NCBI RefSeq assembly: GCF_016919445.1 | Contig: NZ_CP070356.1 | Span: forward strand, 5,211,502-5,275,501 | DNA from: Pseudomonas sp. PDNC002 | Lineage (GTDB): Bacteria; Pseudomonadota; Gammaproteobacteria; Pseudomonadales; Pseudomonadaceae | Direction: 5' to 3' | DNA: 64,000 nt | Part shown: positions 37,016 through 45,616 of the stretch, piece after piece | How positions within the stretch are numbered: the stretch's first letter is position 1 | Layout of the letters: each line of letters begins with the position of its first letter | Notes under the pieces: generated by a model | What the model was told of the DNA's origin: nothing | Seen by the model: only the letters and a program-made list of their open reading frames with translations | Database searches by the model: none | Position numbers and translations under genes: made by a program

Positions 37016-37837
37016 ATGTCCCTGAAAGGCAAAACCCTCTTCATCACCGGCGCCAGCCGCGGCATCGGCCGCGAAATCGCCCTGCGCGCCGCCCGTGATG
37101 GTGCCAACATCGTCATCGCCGCCAAGAGCGCCGAGCCCCATCCGAAACTCGAAGGCACCATCTTCAGTGTCGCCGAGGAAGTCGAAGCCGCTGGCGGCAA
37201 GGCGCTGGCCCTGCAACTGGACGTGCGCGACGAGAACGCCGTGCGCGAAGCCATGGCCCGCGCCGCCGAGCACTTCGGCGGCATCGACGCCGTGGTGAAC
37301 AACGCCGGCGCCATCAAGCTGGTGGGTGTCGAGCGCCTGGAGCCCAAGCGCTTCGACCTGATGTACCAGATCAACACCCGCGCGGTGATGGTTTGCAGCC
37401 AGGCCGCGCTGCCCTATCTGAAGGAAAGCAAGGGCCACATCCTCAGCCTGTCGCCACCGATCAACCTGGCTGGCAAGTGGTTCGCCCAGCACGGCCCCTA
37501 CACCGTGACCAAGTACGGCATGAGCATGCTTACCCTCGGCATGCACGAGGAGTTCAAAAAGTACGGCATCAGCGTCAACGCGCTGTGGCCGAAAACCATG
37601 ATCGCCACCGCCGCCATCGAGTTCGAACTGGGCAGCCGTGACGCCTTCAAGCGCGCACGTACCCCGGCGATCATGGCCGATGCCGCCTACGCCATCCTCT
37701 CCAGCAGCGAGCGCAGCATCAGCGGGCGCCTGCTGATCGACGAGGACATCCTGCGCGAACAAGGTGAGGCCGACTTCGAGCAGTACCGCTTCGACCCGAA
37801 CGGCGGGAGCCTGGTGCCCGACCTGTTCCTCGACTGA
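37016..37837 (+). CDS. atuG: AtuG, short-chain dehydrogenase (HSDL2-like)
   Basis: 273 residues from the ATG at 37016 (CGGAG upstream); an ATG 13 codons earlier would start at the REP edge. Rossmann motif TGASRGIGREIA, NNAG, catalytic YTVTK (YxxxK). The Ser-region LSLSPPINLAGKW and VNALWPKTMIATAAIE match the HSDL2-like SDR subgroup. It is probably an alcohol or hydroxyacyl dehydrogenase in terpene breakdown; the exact step is not settled. Confidence 0.92.
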   Translation: MSLKGKTLFITGASRGIGREIALRAARDGANIVIAAKSAEPHPKLEGTIFSVAEEVEAAGGKALALQLDVRDENAVREAMARAAEHFGGIDAVVNNAGAIKLVGVERLEPKRFDLMYQINTRAVMVCSQAALPYLKESKGHILSLSPPINLAGKWFAQHGPYTVTKYGMSMLTLGMHEEFKKYGISVNALWPKTMIATAAIEFELGSRDAFKRARTPAIMADAAYAILSSSERSISGRLLIDEDILREQGEADFEQYRFDPNGGSLVPDLFLD

Positions 37838-37857
37838 GCCTACTCGCGGGCCTCTTC

Positions 37858-37942
37858 GTAGGGCGCATAGCGCGGAACGCGTTATCCGCAGTTCACTCCC
37901 CACGGACTGACGGCGGATAACCGCAAGCGGTTATTCGCCCTA
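37858..37942. repeat. Inverted repeat GTAGGGCG...CGCCCTAC in the atuG-atuH gap
   Basis: Two palindromes (GCGGAACGCGTTATCCGC and GCGGATAACCGCAAGCGGTT) are bounded by GTAGGGCG and CGCCCTAC, a third repeat type common in pseudomonads. The rest of the 331-bp gap (37943-38168) holds no gene that I can see; it could hold a promoter for atuH. Confidence 0.8.
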
Positions 37943-38168
37943 CGGCGCTCTCTGCTGGCATCGTTCGCGGCGTTTACCAATCGACACAATCCCGCCCTCG
38001 CCCATTCGCCATCCCCTCCTAGACTGCGATGAACGCCTCGCCGGCACGTTTGCCGATCTGCCCTGCGCCTGACGCGCATGGGCCATAGTCGCGCGCCGGG
38101 GAGCGGCCTAGAGTCGCTCGGAAGCGTCTGCACGCCACAGACAACAATGACAACAAGGGCACGCTTCA

Positions 38169-39986
38169 ATGACCCACGCCGACATCATCACCCCGACCCG
38201 ATTCCTCGCCCACCTGCCTGCCACCCTCGGTCGCGTGCCGCGCATGCTGCGCGGGCTGTACTACACGGGCATCCGCAACCGCGAGAAGAACCTTTCCCTG
38301 GGCTGGGCCCTGGAGCGCGCCGCGCGCCTCTACCCGGACAGCCCGGCACTGATCGACGAGCGCCGGCGTCTGTCCTACGCCCTCTTCAACGGCTGGGCCA
38401 ATCGCCTCGCGCGCGCCCTCCAGGCAGAAGGCGTGCATCACGCCAGCGTGGTGGCGGTGATGCTGGAGAATCGCGCCGAAATGCTCGTGGTGCTCGCCGC
38501 CCTGGCCAAGCTCGGCGCCATCGGCGCGCTGGTCAACACCACCCAGCGCGGGCAGGTCCTCAGCCATAGCCTCAACCTGGTCAAGCCCAGCCACTTCGTG
38601 GTCGGTGAAGAGCTGCGCGACGCCTTCGAGGATGTGCGCCCGGCACTGGAGAACAGCGGTGGACGCTGCTACTGGATCGCCGACGGCGACGAACCGGCGC
38701 AACCGCCCGCCGGCTGGCAGAACCTGATGCGCATGGCCCAGGAGCAGGACTCCACGAACCTGCCGGAAACCGCCCAGGTGCGCCTGAAGGACGCCTGCTT
38801 CTACATCTACACCTCCGGCACCACCGGGCTGCCGAAGGCCTCGATCATGAGCCATGGCAAGTGGATCAAGGCCTACGGCGGTTTCGGCCACTCCGGCCTG
38901 GGCCTGACCAACAGCGATGTGCTCTACCTGACGCTGCCCTGCTACCACAACAACGCCGTGACCGTGTGCTGGAGCGCCGTACTGGCCGGCGGCGCGGCCA
39001 TCGCCTTGCGCCGCAAGTTCTCCGCCAGCTCCTTCTGGAAGGACGTGCAGGCGTACCAGGCCACCTGCTTCGGCTACATCGGCGAGCTCTGCCGCTACCT
39101 GCTCAACCAGCCCGAATGCGCCGAGGAACGCGGCAACAGCCTGACCTGCATGATCGGCAACGGCCTGCGCCCCTCGATCTGGAACGAGTTCAAGGAACGC
39201 TTCGGCATCGAACGGATCACCGAGTTCTATGCCTCCAGCGAAGGCAATATCGGTTTCACCAACGTATTCAACTTCGACAATACGGTGGGCTTCTCGCCGG
39301 CAACCTACGCAATCGTCCGTTATGACCTGGAGAACGACCAGCCGGTGCGCGATGCCAGGGGCTTCATGGAAAAAGTCGACAAGGGCGAAGCGGGCCTGCT
39401 GATCAGCGAGATCAGCGACAAGTGGCCGTTCGATGGCTACACCGATCCGGCCAAGAGCGAGGCGGTGACCTATCGCAACGTCTTCAAGGAAGGCGACGCC
39501 TGGTTCAACACCGGCGACCTGATGCGCGACATCGGCTTCAAGCACACCCAGTTTGTCGACCGTCTGGGCGACACCTTCCGCTGGAAGGGTGAGAACGTTT
39601 CCACCACCGAGGTGGAAAACGCCTTGGGTGCCTTCCCCGGCGTGGAGGACGCGGTGGTCTATGGCGTGGAGATTCCCGGCACCAATGGCCGCTGCGGCAT
39701 GGCCGCGCTGCGCCTGGCCGATGGCGCCAGCCTGGATGCCACGGAACTGGCGGCCCACCTGGACCGCGAACTGCCGGCCTACGCGGTGCCGCTGTTCCTG
39801 CGCCTGCTGGCCCAGGTGGAGACCACCGGGACCTTCAAGTACAAGAAGACCGACCTCAAGCGCAACGCCTACGACCCCTCAGCCGTCACCGAAGCACTGT
39901 TCGTGCGACTGCCTGGAGAGGCGGATTATCGGACGCTGGACGCAGCGATGTTCGAGGCGATTCGCGGCGGCGTGCATCGTTTCTGA
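38169..39986 (+). CDS. atuH: AtuH, acyl-CoA synthetase (FATP/very-long-chain type)
   Basis: 605 residues, ANL superfamily. ATP/AMP motif FYIYTSGTTGLPKAS, FYASSEGNIGFTNV (A5-like), GDLMRDIGFKHTQFVDRLGD (A7-A8) and GTFKYKKTDLKRNAYD near the C-terminus (A10 lysine). It would activate citronellic/geranic acid or related medium-chain branched acids to CoA esters at the start of the pathway. The start ATG has AAGGG 11 bases upstream. Confidence 0.92.
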   Translation: MTHADIITPTRFLAHLPATLGRVPRMLRGLYYTGIRNREKNLSLGWALERAARLYPDSPALIDERRRLSYALFNGWANRLARALQAEGVHHASVVAVMLENRAEMLVVLAALAKLGAIGALVNTTQRGQVLSHSLNLVKPSHFVVGEELRDAFEDVRPALENSGGRCYWIADGDEPAQPPAGWQNLMRMAQEQDSTNLPETAQVRLKDACFYIYTSGTTGLPKASIMSHGKWIKAYGGFGHSGLGLTNSDVLYLTLPCYHNNAVTVCWSAVLAGGAAIALRRKFSASSFWKDVQAYQATCFGYIGELCRYLLNQPECAEERGNSLTCMIGNGLRPSIWNEFKERFGIERITEFYASSEGNIGFTNVFNFDNTVGFSPATYAIVRYDLENDQPVRDARGFMEKVDKGEAGLLISEISDKWPFDGYTDPAKSEAVTYRNVFKEGDAWFNTGDLMRDIGFKHTQFVDRLGDTFRWKGENVSTTEVENALGAFPGVEDAVVYGVEIPGTNGRCGMAALRLADGASLDATELAAHLDRELPAYAVPLFLRLLAQVETTGTFKYKKTDLKRNAYDPSAVTEALFVRLPGEADYRTLDAAMFEAIRGGVHRF

Positions 39987-40020
39987 AGGCTGCCATAACG
40001 AACTTCTTCGCGAAGTCGTC

Positions 40021-40114
40021 CCCGCTCCCCCGTCCTGGCTGCGCGCCCGAAGGGGGAGAGATAGCCGTGCCGGCTGAAGCCCCGGATGGTCCCCTCTTGC
40101 TTGAGGGAGAGGGG
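40021..40114. repeat. Composite repeat copy 4, degenerate
   Basis: Contains AGCCGTGCCGGCTGAAGCC, the shared core. The left arm carries CGTCCTGGCTGCGCGCCCG, the inverse of the enlarged loop seen in the right arm at 18775-18896. Lies between atuH and the convergent lipoprotein gene. Confidence 0.75.
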
Positions 40115-40172
40115 AAAACGCAGGCACGGCATCGCACAAGAAAACAGTCGTTCCTGGAGGGAAATCGAGCGA

Positions 40173-40733
40173 TCAGTTGCGGAACTTGAACTGCAACTCG
40201 GCTCCACGGATGTCCGAGTGCCAACTGTCGTCGTTGGGCTCGCGCTCGTTGGGCTCGCGCTGGATCAGCCGGCCACCGACCTCGAAGGGGCTCTGTCCGG
40301 CTTTTTCGCCGAACATCGGCGGCAGGATCGGCTTCTCCTCGATGACGGTGATCGGATCGTCCGGCTCCAACTGATCGACCAGGTCCCTGGGCAGACGAAG
40401 GTCCAGCTTCACCGTCGGCAGCGGCTGCTTGACCACCGGATCAATCGGCTTCTTCACCTGCGCCGGCGTCTTCGAGGGCGCCTTGGCCTCAGGCTTGATG
40501 GCGGCCTCCACCGCGGCGGACTTGGGCGCCGCCACGGCCTTGGCGGCGGCAGGCTTGGCCTCTTCCTCGCGCGGCTGCTCGGCGGCCGGTTCCGGCGCAG
40601 GCGAGCTGGCAGGCGCGGTCACGGCCGGGGCAACAGCCGGGGCCGGAGCCACAGCCTTGTCCTTGTGCTCGTCGCCACAGGCAGCGAGCAGCAGGGACAG
40701 ACTGGCGACAACGAGGATTCGGGACTTCTTCAT
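40173..40733 (-). CDS. Small Ala/Pro-rich lipoprotein, last gene of the SbrI group
   Basis: 186 residues. Signal peptide with lipobox LLLAACG (Cys near residue 19), then a long Ala/Pro/Glu/Lys-rich linker to about residue 100 and a short conserved-looking C-terminal region (VKLDLRLPRDLVDQLEPDDP ... FEVGGRLIQREPNEREPNDD). The linker resembles a periplasm-spanning tether. No known domain. It is downstream of sbrR on the same strand (126-bp gap) and may belong to the same regulon. The ATG at 40733 starts the signal peptide. Confidence 0.75.
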   Translation of the reverse strand: MKKSRILVVASLSLLLAACGDEHKDKAVAPAPAVAPAVTAPASSPAPEPAAEQPREEEAKPAAAKAVAAPKSAAVEAAIKPEAKAPSKTPAQVKKPIDPVVKQPLPTVKLDLRLPRDLVDQLEPDDPITVIEEKPILPPMFGEKAGQSPFEVGGRLIQREPNEREPNDDSWHSDIRGAELQFKFRN

Positions 40734-40859
40734 GGAGCGGACCGTCAGAAAAACCGCGCAATGCTGGCGCGAGTTGCGTTGCAGAGCAAGCGTCTTGCCA
40801 TGACAAACCGTTACTGCAATCAGTCTGACAGACGCGGGCTGAACCCGGCCTGTCATTGA

Positions 40860-41567
40860 TCAAGGATTGCCAGGCAATTCCTTCAGCGCCTTGTCGATAT
40901 CCAGCTCCGGGAAGCGCTGGCGGAGGCTCTCGCGCACACGTCCAGCCTCCTCGCTCTGCCCCTTGCCTTGCAGGTCACGCAGGTGCAGCAGGCTGGTACG
41001 CGGCTCGTCGATCTCATCCGCGAACGCTTGCAGCTTCCCCTGGGCTCGCACGCCAGGCTGCGCCTGGGCGTCAGCCAACTCGCGGGTCTTGGCCTTCGCC
41101 TCTTCCGCCGTGACTTTCTTGCTCATCGGCGCCGGCTTGGCCAGTTCTTCCTTCGAAGCCGTGGCGGCAATACTGTCCATCTGCGGCGCGGCCATGCTCG
41201 GCTCCGCCGCATAGGGCGCAGCAGCCGGTGCTGCAGGCGGCGCCATGGCCGGCGCGGGCGCCGGCGCACGCATCATGGCCGGGGCTACCGGGGCATCGAA
41301 CTGCCGAGGCGCCTCGTCAAAGGTCCGCAAGGTCAAGCTGAGCCCCACGCCCAGGGTCGCAAGGCCCGCCACGGCAACGCCCCAGCGCTGGCGGCTGCCA
41401 GCACCCAGCAGCCAGTGATGCAGGCGTTCGCCCAGGCTGGGCTTCTTCGGCTGCACGGCGGCGCGAGCGGCGGCCAGAATGCGCGCGTCCAGCTGCGCCG
41501 ACGGCTGCTCGTCGCTGTGCCGGCGGAAGTGCTCGAGCAGTTCCTGCTCGTGCGGATCGCGGTTCAT
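40860..41567 (-). CDS. sbrR: Anti-sigma factor SbrR
   Basis: 235 residues. Cytoplasmic N-terminus (about 1-60; LLEHFRRHSDEQPSAQLDAR) with a DARILAAAR-type motif, one membrane helix at about 62-80 (RWGVAVAGLATLGVGLSLTL), then an Ala/Pro-rich periplasmic region and a conserved C-terminus. It overlaps sbrI by ATGA. In P. aeruginosa SbrR restrains SbrI and affects swarming (known from the PA2895/PA2896 pair). No zinc-binding HXXXCXXC motif is seen. Confidence 0.85.
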   Translation of the reverse strand: MNRDPHEQELLEHFRRHSDEQPSAQLDARILAAARAAVQPKKPSLGERLHHWLLGAGSRQRWGVAVAGLATLGVGLSLTLRTFDEAPRQFDAPVAPAMMRAPAPAPAMAPPAAPAAAPYAAEPSMAAPQMDSIAATASKEELAKPAPMSKKVTAEEAKAKTRELADAQAQPGVRAQGKLQAFADEIDEPRTSLLHLRDLQGKGQSEEAGRVRESLRQRFPELDIDKALKELPGNP

Positions 41568-42157
41568 GGGCTTACCTCCTCGGTCGCCGCCGGGTCCGAC
41601 AGCAACCGGCGCAGTTTCTGCATTGCGTAGCGCAGCCGGCTCTTCACCGTTTCGGCCGGGGTTCGCGTCAGCTCGGCAATTTCGTTCAGCTCCAGGTCAC
41701 CATGGGCGCGCAGCAGGAACACCTCTCGCTGCTCCTCCGGCAGCGACTCCAGCGCACCTTGCAGGCGCTGCCGGTCGCGACTCAGGGCCAGCTCGTGCGC
41801 CGGATCGACGCTCTCGCCCGCCAGCGCCTCACCGTGCAGCTGCTCGTCGAAGCTCTCCTGGCGCCCCTGGTGCCGACCCAGCTTGCGCCAGTGGTCGATC
41901 AGCCGATTGCGACCGATCTGGTACAGCCAGGTCTTGAAGCTGGCGGCGCCCAGCGGTTGGCTGTCGCTGCGGATCAGGCTCAGCCAGGTTTCCTGGAACA
42001 CCTCTTCGGCCTGGGCGTTGTCGCCGCACAGGCCGCAGAGGAAGCGGAACAGGCCGAGGCGATGGCGAGCGTAAAGCTCGGCGAAGGCCTCGGCGTCACC
42101 TTGTCGGTAACGTCGCAGGAGCGCGACGTCACTATCGTCCGTGAGGGGTTTGTTCAA
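41564..42157 (-). CDS. sbrI: ECF sigma factor SbrI
   Basis: 197 residues. Sigma-70 region 2 at about 20-90 (FAELYARHRLGLFRFLCGLC, then FKTWLYQIGRNRLIDHWRK) and region 4 at about 125-180 (LPEEQREVFLLRAHGDLELN, then EIAELTRTPAETVKSRLRYA). It directs RNA polymerase to a small regulon. It begins one base after the stop of the VWA lipoprotein gene and shares ATGA with sbrR, so all three are translated from one message. An ECF-like promoter upstream of the VWA gene suggests autoregulation. Confidence 0.9.
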   Translation of the reverse strand: MNKPLTDDSDVALLRRYRQGDAEAFAELYARHRLGLFRFLCGLCGDNAQAEEVFQETWLSLIRSDSQPLGAASFKTWLYQIGRNRLIDHWRKLGRHQGRQESFDEQLHGEALAGESVDPAHELALSRDRQRLQGALESLPEEQREVFLLRAHGDLELNEIAELTRTPAETVKSRLRYAMQKLRRLLSDPAATEEVSP

Positions 42158-42158
42158 A

Positions 42159-43898
42159 TCACTCTATCCGTGCCTGTTCGGGTACCGGGGTCTGCAGGCT
42201 CTGCGCCAGCTCGGCGAGCTGGACGAACTCTGCGCGCAGGCCGAAGCGATCCTCGCCCCGCGCGGCGCGAGCCAGATTTACAGTATCGCCGATGTCGAAG
42301 GCCCCCGTGTAGCGCCCGCCTTCCAGTTGCTGGGCGAAGGCAGCCACAGCGGCGGCGAAGCGCAGGTCGTCACTGGCCTGGGCGATGCTCGCACGCTGCT
42401 CGGCAACGCGAATGGGCCGCTCGATCAACTGGCTGGTGCCACCTTCGGCGCCTTTGTAGCGCACACGCAGCAGGGCCAGTTCGTCCCCCTTGGCGTCGGA
42501 CTTCACCGCGTCGCCCTGGTAGCGCAGCGGCTCCAGCCAGCCCTTGCCGCCGGCCGGGACAATCTCGTAGAGCGCGGTGACGGTATGCCCGGCGCCGATC
42601 TCGCCGGCATCCACCTTGTCGTTGCTGAAGTCCTCGCGCTTGAGCGCACGGTTCTCGTAACCCAGCAGGCGGTACTCGCTGACCTGCGCCGGGTTGAATT
42701 CCAGCTGGATCTTCACGTCCTTGGCGACCACCGCGAGGGTCGAGCTGAGCTGGTCCACCAGTACCTTGCGCGCCTCGCGCAGGTTGTCGATGTAGGCATA
42801 GCTGCCGTCGCCCGCGTCGGCCAGCTGTTCCATGAGCTGCTCGTTGTAGTTGTCCACGCCGTAGCCCAGGGTGGTCAGCGAAACACCGCTGCGGCGCTTC
42901 TCGGCGGCCATCTGCTTGAGCGTCTCGAAGTCGCTGATGCCGACATTGAAATCGCCATCGGTGGCCAGCAGGATGCGGTTGATGCCCTTGGGCAGATAGC
43001 CCTTCTGCGCCATCCGGTAAGCCAGTTCGATGCCCGAGGCGCCAGCCGTGGAACCGCCGGCCTGAAGCTGCTCGATGGCGCTGCGGATGGTCGCCTTGTC
43101 GCGTCCGGATGTCGGCTCCAGCACCACGCGGGACTCGCCGGCATAGACCACCAGGGACACCTTGTCCTGCTCACGCAACTGGTCCACCAGGAGCTTGAGG
43201 GTGCTTTTCACCAGTGGTAGGCCCTCGCGGCGATCCATGGAGCCGGAGACGTCCACCAGGAACACCAGGTTGGCCGGCGGCAGCTCCGCAACGCTGCGAT
43301 CCGAGGCCTTGATGCCGACCCGCAGCAGGCGGGTATTCGGATTCCACGGCGTAGGCGCCAGCTCAGTGGTGATGCCGAAGGGCGAGGCGCCTTCGCTGTT
43401 GGGCAGTGCATAGTCGTAGGGGAAGTAGTTGACCATCTCCTCCAGCCGTACCGCGCCCTTGGGCGGCAAGCGGCCTTCGTTGAGGATGCGCCGGACGTTG
43501 GCGTAGCTGCCGGTGTCGACGTCGATGCTGAAGGTGGAAACCGGCTCCTGGGCGACGGCGTGGACCGGGTTGTCCGGCAGGTTCTGGTACTGCTCGCGGG
43601 GCACGTCCACATAGCCGGGCTGCTGCATGTCGGCCATAGGCGCGGGTGCGATGCTGGCGATGGGAGCCTGGGCGAGGTAGCCGGCGGAGCGCTGCAGCTT
43701 GGCGCTTTCTTCGTGCAGCTGCGCCGGCGCTGGGCTGGCGGGCTTGGTCAACGGCTCGAGCTGGGCGGATGCGTCCTGGGCGGCCGCCTTCTGCTTTGGC
43801 TCGCCCTCGGGGGAAATTCCGCAGCCGGCGACGGCGATCAGCAATCCGATAGCAAAACCCTGGGCGGCAGGGCGAAGGAAATGAACAGGGAGCGACAT
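42159..43898 (-). CDS. VWA-domain lipoprotein (YfbK-like), co-transcribed with sbrI-sbrR
   Basis: 579 residues. Signal peptide with lipobox AVAGC (Cys26), a low-complexity linker to about 90, a bacterial vWF N-terminal domain (about 95-190, FSIDVDTGSYANVRRILNEG), a VWA domain (about 205-385) with an intact MIDAS DVSGSM at 216-221 and ATDGDFNVG, and a DUF3520 C-terminal domain. E. coli YfbK has the same layout. It should sit in an envelope membrane and bind a metal-dependent ligand. Its place as first gene of the SbrI operon suggests that it is the effector or the signal-sensing component of that system. Confidence 0.9.
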   Translation of the reverse strand: MSLPVHFLRPAAQGFAIGLLIAVAGCGISPEGEPKQKAAAQDASAQLEPLTKPASPAPAQLHEESAKLQRSAGYLAQAPIASIAPAPMADMQQPGYVDVPREQYQNLPDNPVHAVAQEPVSTFSIDVDTGSYANVRRILNEGRLPPKGAVRLEEMVNYFPYDYALPNSEGASPFGITTELAPTPWNPNTRLLRVGIKASDRSVAELPPANLVFLVDVSGSMDRREGLPLVKSTLKLLVDQLREQDKVSLVVYAGESRVVLEPTSGRDKATIRSAIEQLQAGGSTAGASGIELAYRMAQKGYLPKGINRILLATDGDFNVGISDFETLKQMAAEKRRSGVSLTTLGYGVDNYNEQLMEQLADAGDGSYAYIDNLREARKVLVDQLSSTLAVVAKDVKIQLEFNPAQVSEYRLLGYENRALKREDFSNDKVDAGEIGAGHTVTALYEIVPAGGKGWLEPLRYQGDAVKSDAKGDELALLRVRYKGAEGGTSQLIERPIRVAEQRASIAQASDDLRFAAAVAAFAQQLEGGRYTGAFDIGDTVNLARAARGEDRFGLRAEFVQLAELAQSLQTPVPEQARIE

Positions 43899-43928
43899 GG
43901 CGGCGGCCTCGCGGAGGGATTCAACTCC

Positions 43929-43958
43929 TCAGACGAGGCGGCACGGGGAAACGGGTTA
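43929..43958 (-). promoter_or_regulatory. ECF-type promoter before the VWA-sbrI-sbrR operon
   Basis: On the minus strand TAACCC (43953-43958) and CGTCTGA (43929-43935) are separated by 17 bp, the common ECF pattern of an AAC -35 and a CGTC -10. The start of the VWA gene is about 24 nt after the expected transcription start. Matches by pattern only. Confidence 0.55.
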
Positions 43959-43989
43959 GAACAGACGCAAAGAACGGAGGACAAATGTT

Positions 43990-44057
43990 GTAGGAGCGGA
44001 TCTTATCCGCGAATGGCGCCGGACAATCCGGCCATCGCGGACAAGGTCCGCTCCTAC
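43990..44057. repeat. Pair of inverted REP elements
   Basis: GTAGGAGCGGATCTTATCCG plus CG at 43990-44012 and its inverted counterpart at 44036-44057, between the VWA gene and the MocR gene. Confidence 0.83.
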
Positions 44058-44070
44058 GAAGGCAGCACAA

Positions 44071-45510
44071 TCACGCTGCGATCAGCTCTTCCTGGCACAG
44101 CTGGCAAGCCAGCATGCCGAGGGTCATGATCGCCCGCTCCGCCTCACGGTCCCACGGTATGCCGCAGGTCAGGCGCAGGCAGTTGTTGAACTGCTCGGTG
44201 TTACTGAAGATCAGCCCCGGCGCGATGCTGATGCCCTGCTCCAGCGCGCGCACGTGCAGCTCCTTGGTATTCACCTTGGCCGGCAGGCTGACCCAGAGGA
44301 TGAAGCCGCCCTTGGGCCGGGTCATCTGCGTGCCTTCCGGGAAGTACTGCTGCACCGCCAGCTGGTAGGCCGTCATGTTCTTGCGGTACTCCTGGCGGAT
44401 GTAGCGCAGGTGCCGGTCGTAGCCGCCGTTCTCCAGGTACGCCGCCACGCCCATCTGGGTGACGGTGCACGCCGAATGCGTGGTGAAGGTCTGCAGGCGG
44501 CGGATTTCCTCTTGGTAGCGCTCGGTGATGATCCAGCCGATGCGCACGCCGGGCGAAATGGTCTTGGAGAAGCTCGAGCAGTACACCACGCGGCCATCAC
44601 GGTCGTGCGCCTTGAGCGCCTTGGTCTGTCCCTGGTCGAACATCAGCTCGCCGTAGATGTCGTCTTCGATCACCCCGATATTGTGCTCGGCGGTGAGCTT
44701 GAGCAGTGCCTTCTGGCGGTCCTCCGGGATGGTGCCGCCCAGCGGGTTGCTCAAGCGCGCGGTCAGCACCAGCGCCTTGATCGGCCACTGGTTGGCGGCA
44801 AGCTGCAAGGCTTCCAGGCTGATGCCGGTGAGCGGGTCGCTGGGGATTTCGATGACCTTCAGGCCGAGGATGTCGGCCAATTGCAGCAGGCCGTAGTAGC
44901 TCGGCGACTCGGTGGCGATCAGGTCGCCCGGACGGGTCATCACCCTCAGCGCCATGTGGATGGCGTCCACACAGCCGTGGGTGATGGTCACCTGGGTCGG
45001 ATCGACCACCACACCGGCATCGCGCATGCGGATCGCCACCTGGCGACGCAACGGCTCGTAGCCGGGGCTGAACATATAGCTGAAGGCGCGCGGGCTGGAG
45101 AAGCGCGTGACCTTGGCCAACTGCTGGTGCAATGCGCGGACCGGGAGGTAATCCACGTGCGGCACGGCGGCGCCCAGCGGGAACACGCCCTCGCGGCGCG
45201 CCTCGGCGAGTACCTGGTTGATGATGCTGCTGCGGGTGACCAGACCGGGGCGCTCGACACGGGCGATATCCGGCGTCGACGCCGTCAGCGCCGGCGTCCG
45301 ATGCACATAGAAGCCGGACTGCGGGCGGGCGCGGATCAGGCCCTGATCTTCGAGGGTGGCGTAGGCCTGCAGCACCGTGGCGTGGCTGACGTTGAGCTGG
45401 GTGCTCAACTTGCGCACGGACGGTACGCGCTCACCTGGCTGGTAGACACCACGACGGATGTCCTCCGCCAGTTGCTGGGCGATGCGCTGGTACAGAAGCA
45501 GATTGGACAT
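44071..45510 (-). CDS. MocR-type regulator (GntR helix-turn-helix plus aminotransferase domain)
   Basis: 479 residues. GntR DNA-binding domain (about 8-72; YQPGERVPSVRKLSTQLNVS, then HATVLQAYATLEDQGLIRA) and a fold-type I aminotransferase domain with the PLP lysine in CSSFSKTISPGVRIGWI, plus IEDDIYGEL. Such proteins sense amine or amino acid metabolites through PLP. ATG at 45510 has GAGGG nine bases upstream. No divergent target gene of obvious function is next to it (a response regulator lies upstream on the same strand). Confidence 0.93.
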   Translation of the reverse strand: MSNLLLYQRIAQQLAEDIRRGVYQPGERVPSVRKLSTQLNVSHATVLQAYATLEDQGLIRARPQSGFYVHRTPALTASTPDIARVERPGLVTRSSIINQVLAEARREGVFPLGAAVPHVDYLPVRALHQQLAKVTRFSSPRAFSYMFSPGYEPLRRQVAIRMRDAGVVVDPTQVTITHGCVDAIHMALRVMTRPGDLIATESPSYYGLLQLADILGLKVIEIPSDPLTGISLEALQLAANQWPIKALVLTARLSNPLGGTIPEDRQKALLKLTAEHNIGVIEDDIYGELMFDQGQTKALKAHDRDGRVVYCSSFSKTISPGVRIGWIITERYQEEIRRLQTFTTHSACTVTQMGVAAYLENGGYDRHLRYIRQEYRKNMTAYQLAVQQYFPEGTQMTRPKGGFILWVSLPAKVNTKELHVRALEQGISIAPGLIFSNTEQFNNCLRLTCGIPWDREAERAIMTLGMLACQLCQEELIAA

Positions 45511-45616
45511 GACGGCCATCCCTCGGTCATTGAACCGAAACAGTAGCCAAAAAGTACAAACTGTTCCAGAACAGTCGTCAGTATTCTCCCCAATACAGTT
45601 CGCCGGGAGCGCCCAT

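Noticed and set aside
37838..38168. Possible small gene between atuG and atuH
   Set aside because: The 331-bp gap is taken up by an inverted repeat; no frame with a ribosome site and sensible composition is present.
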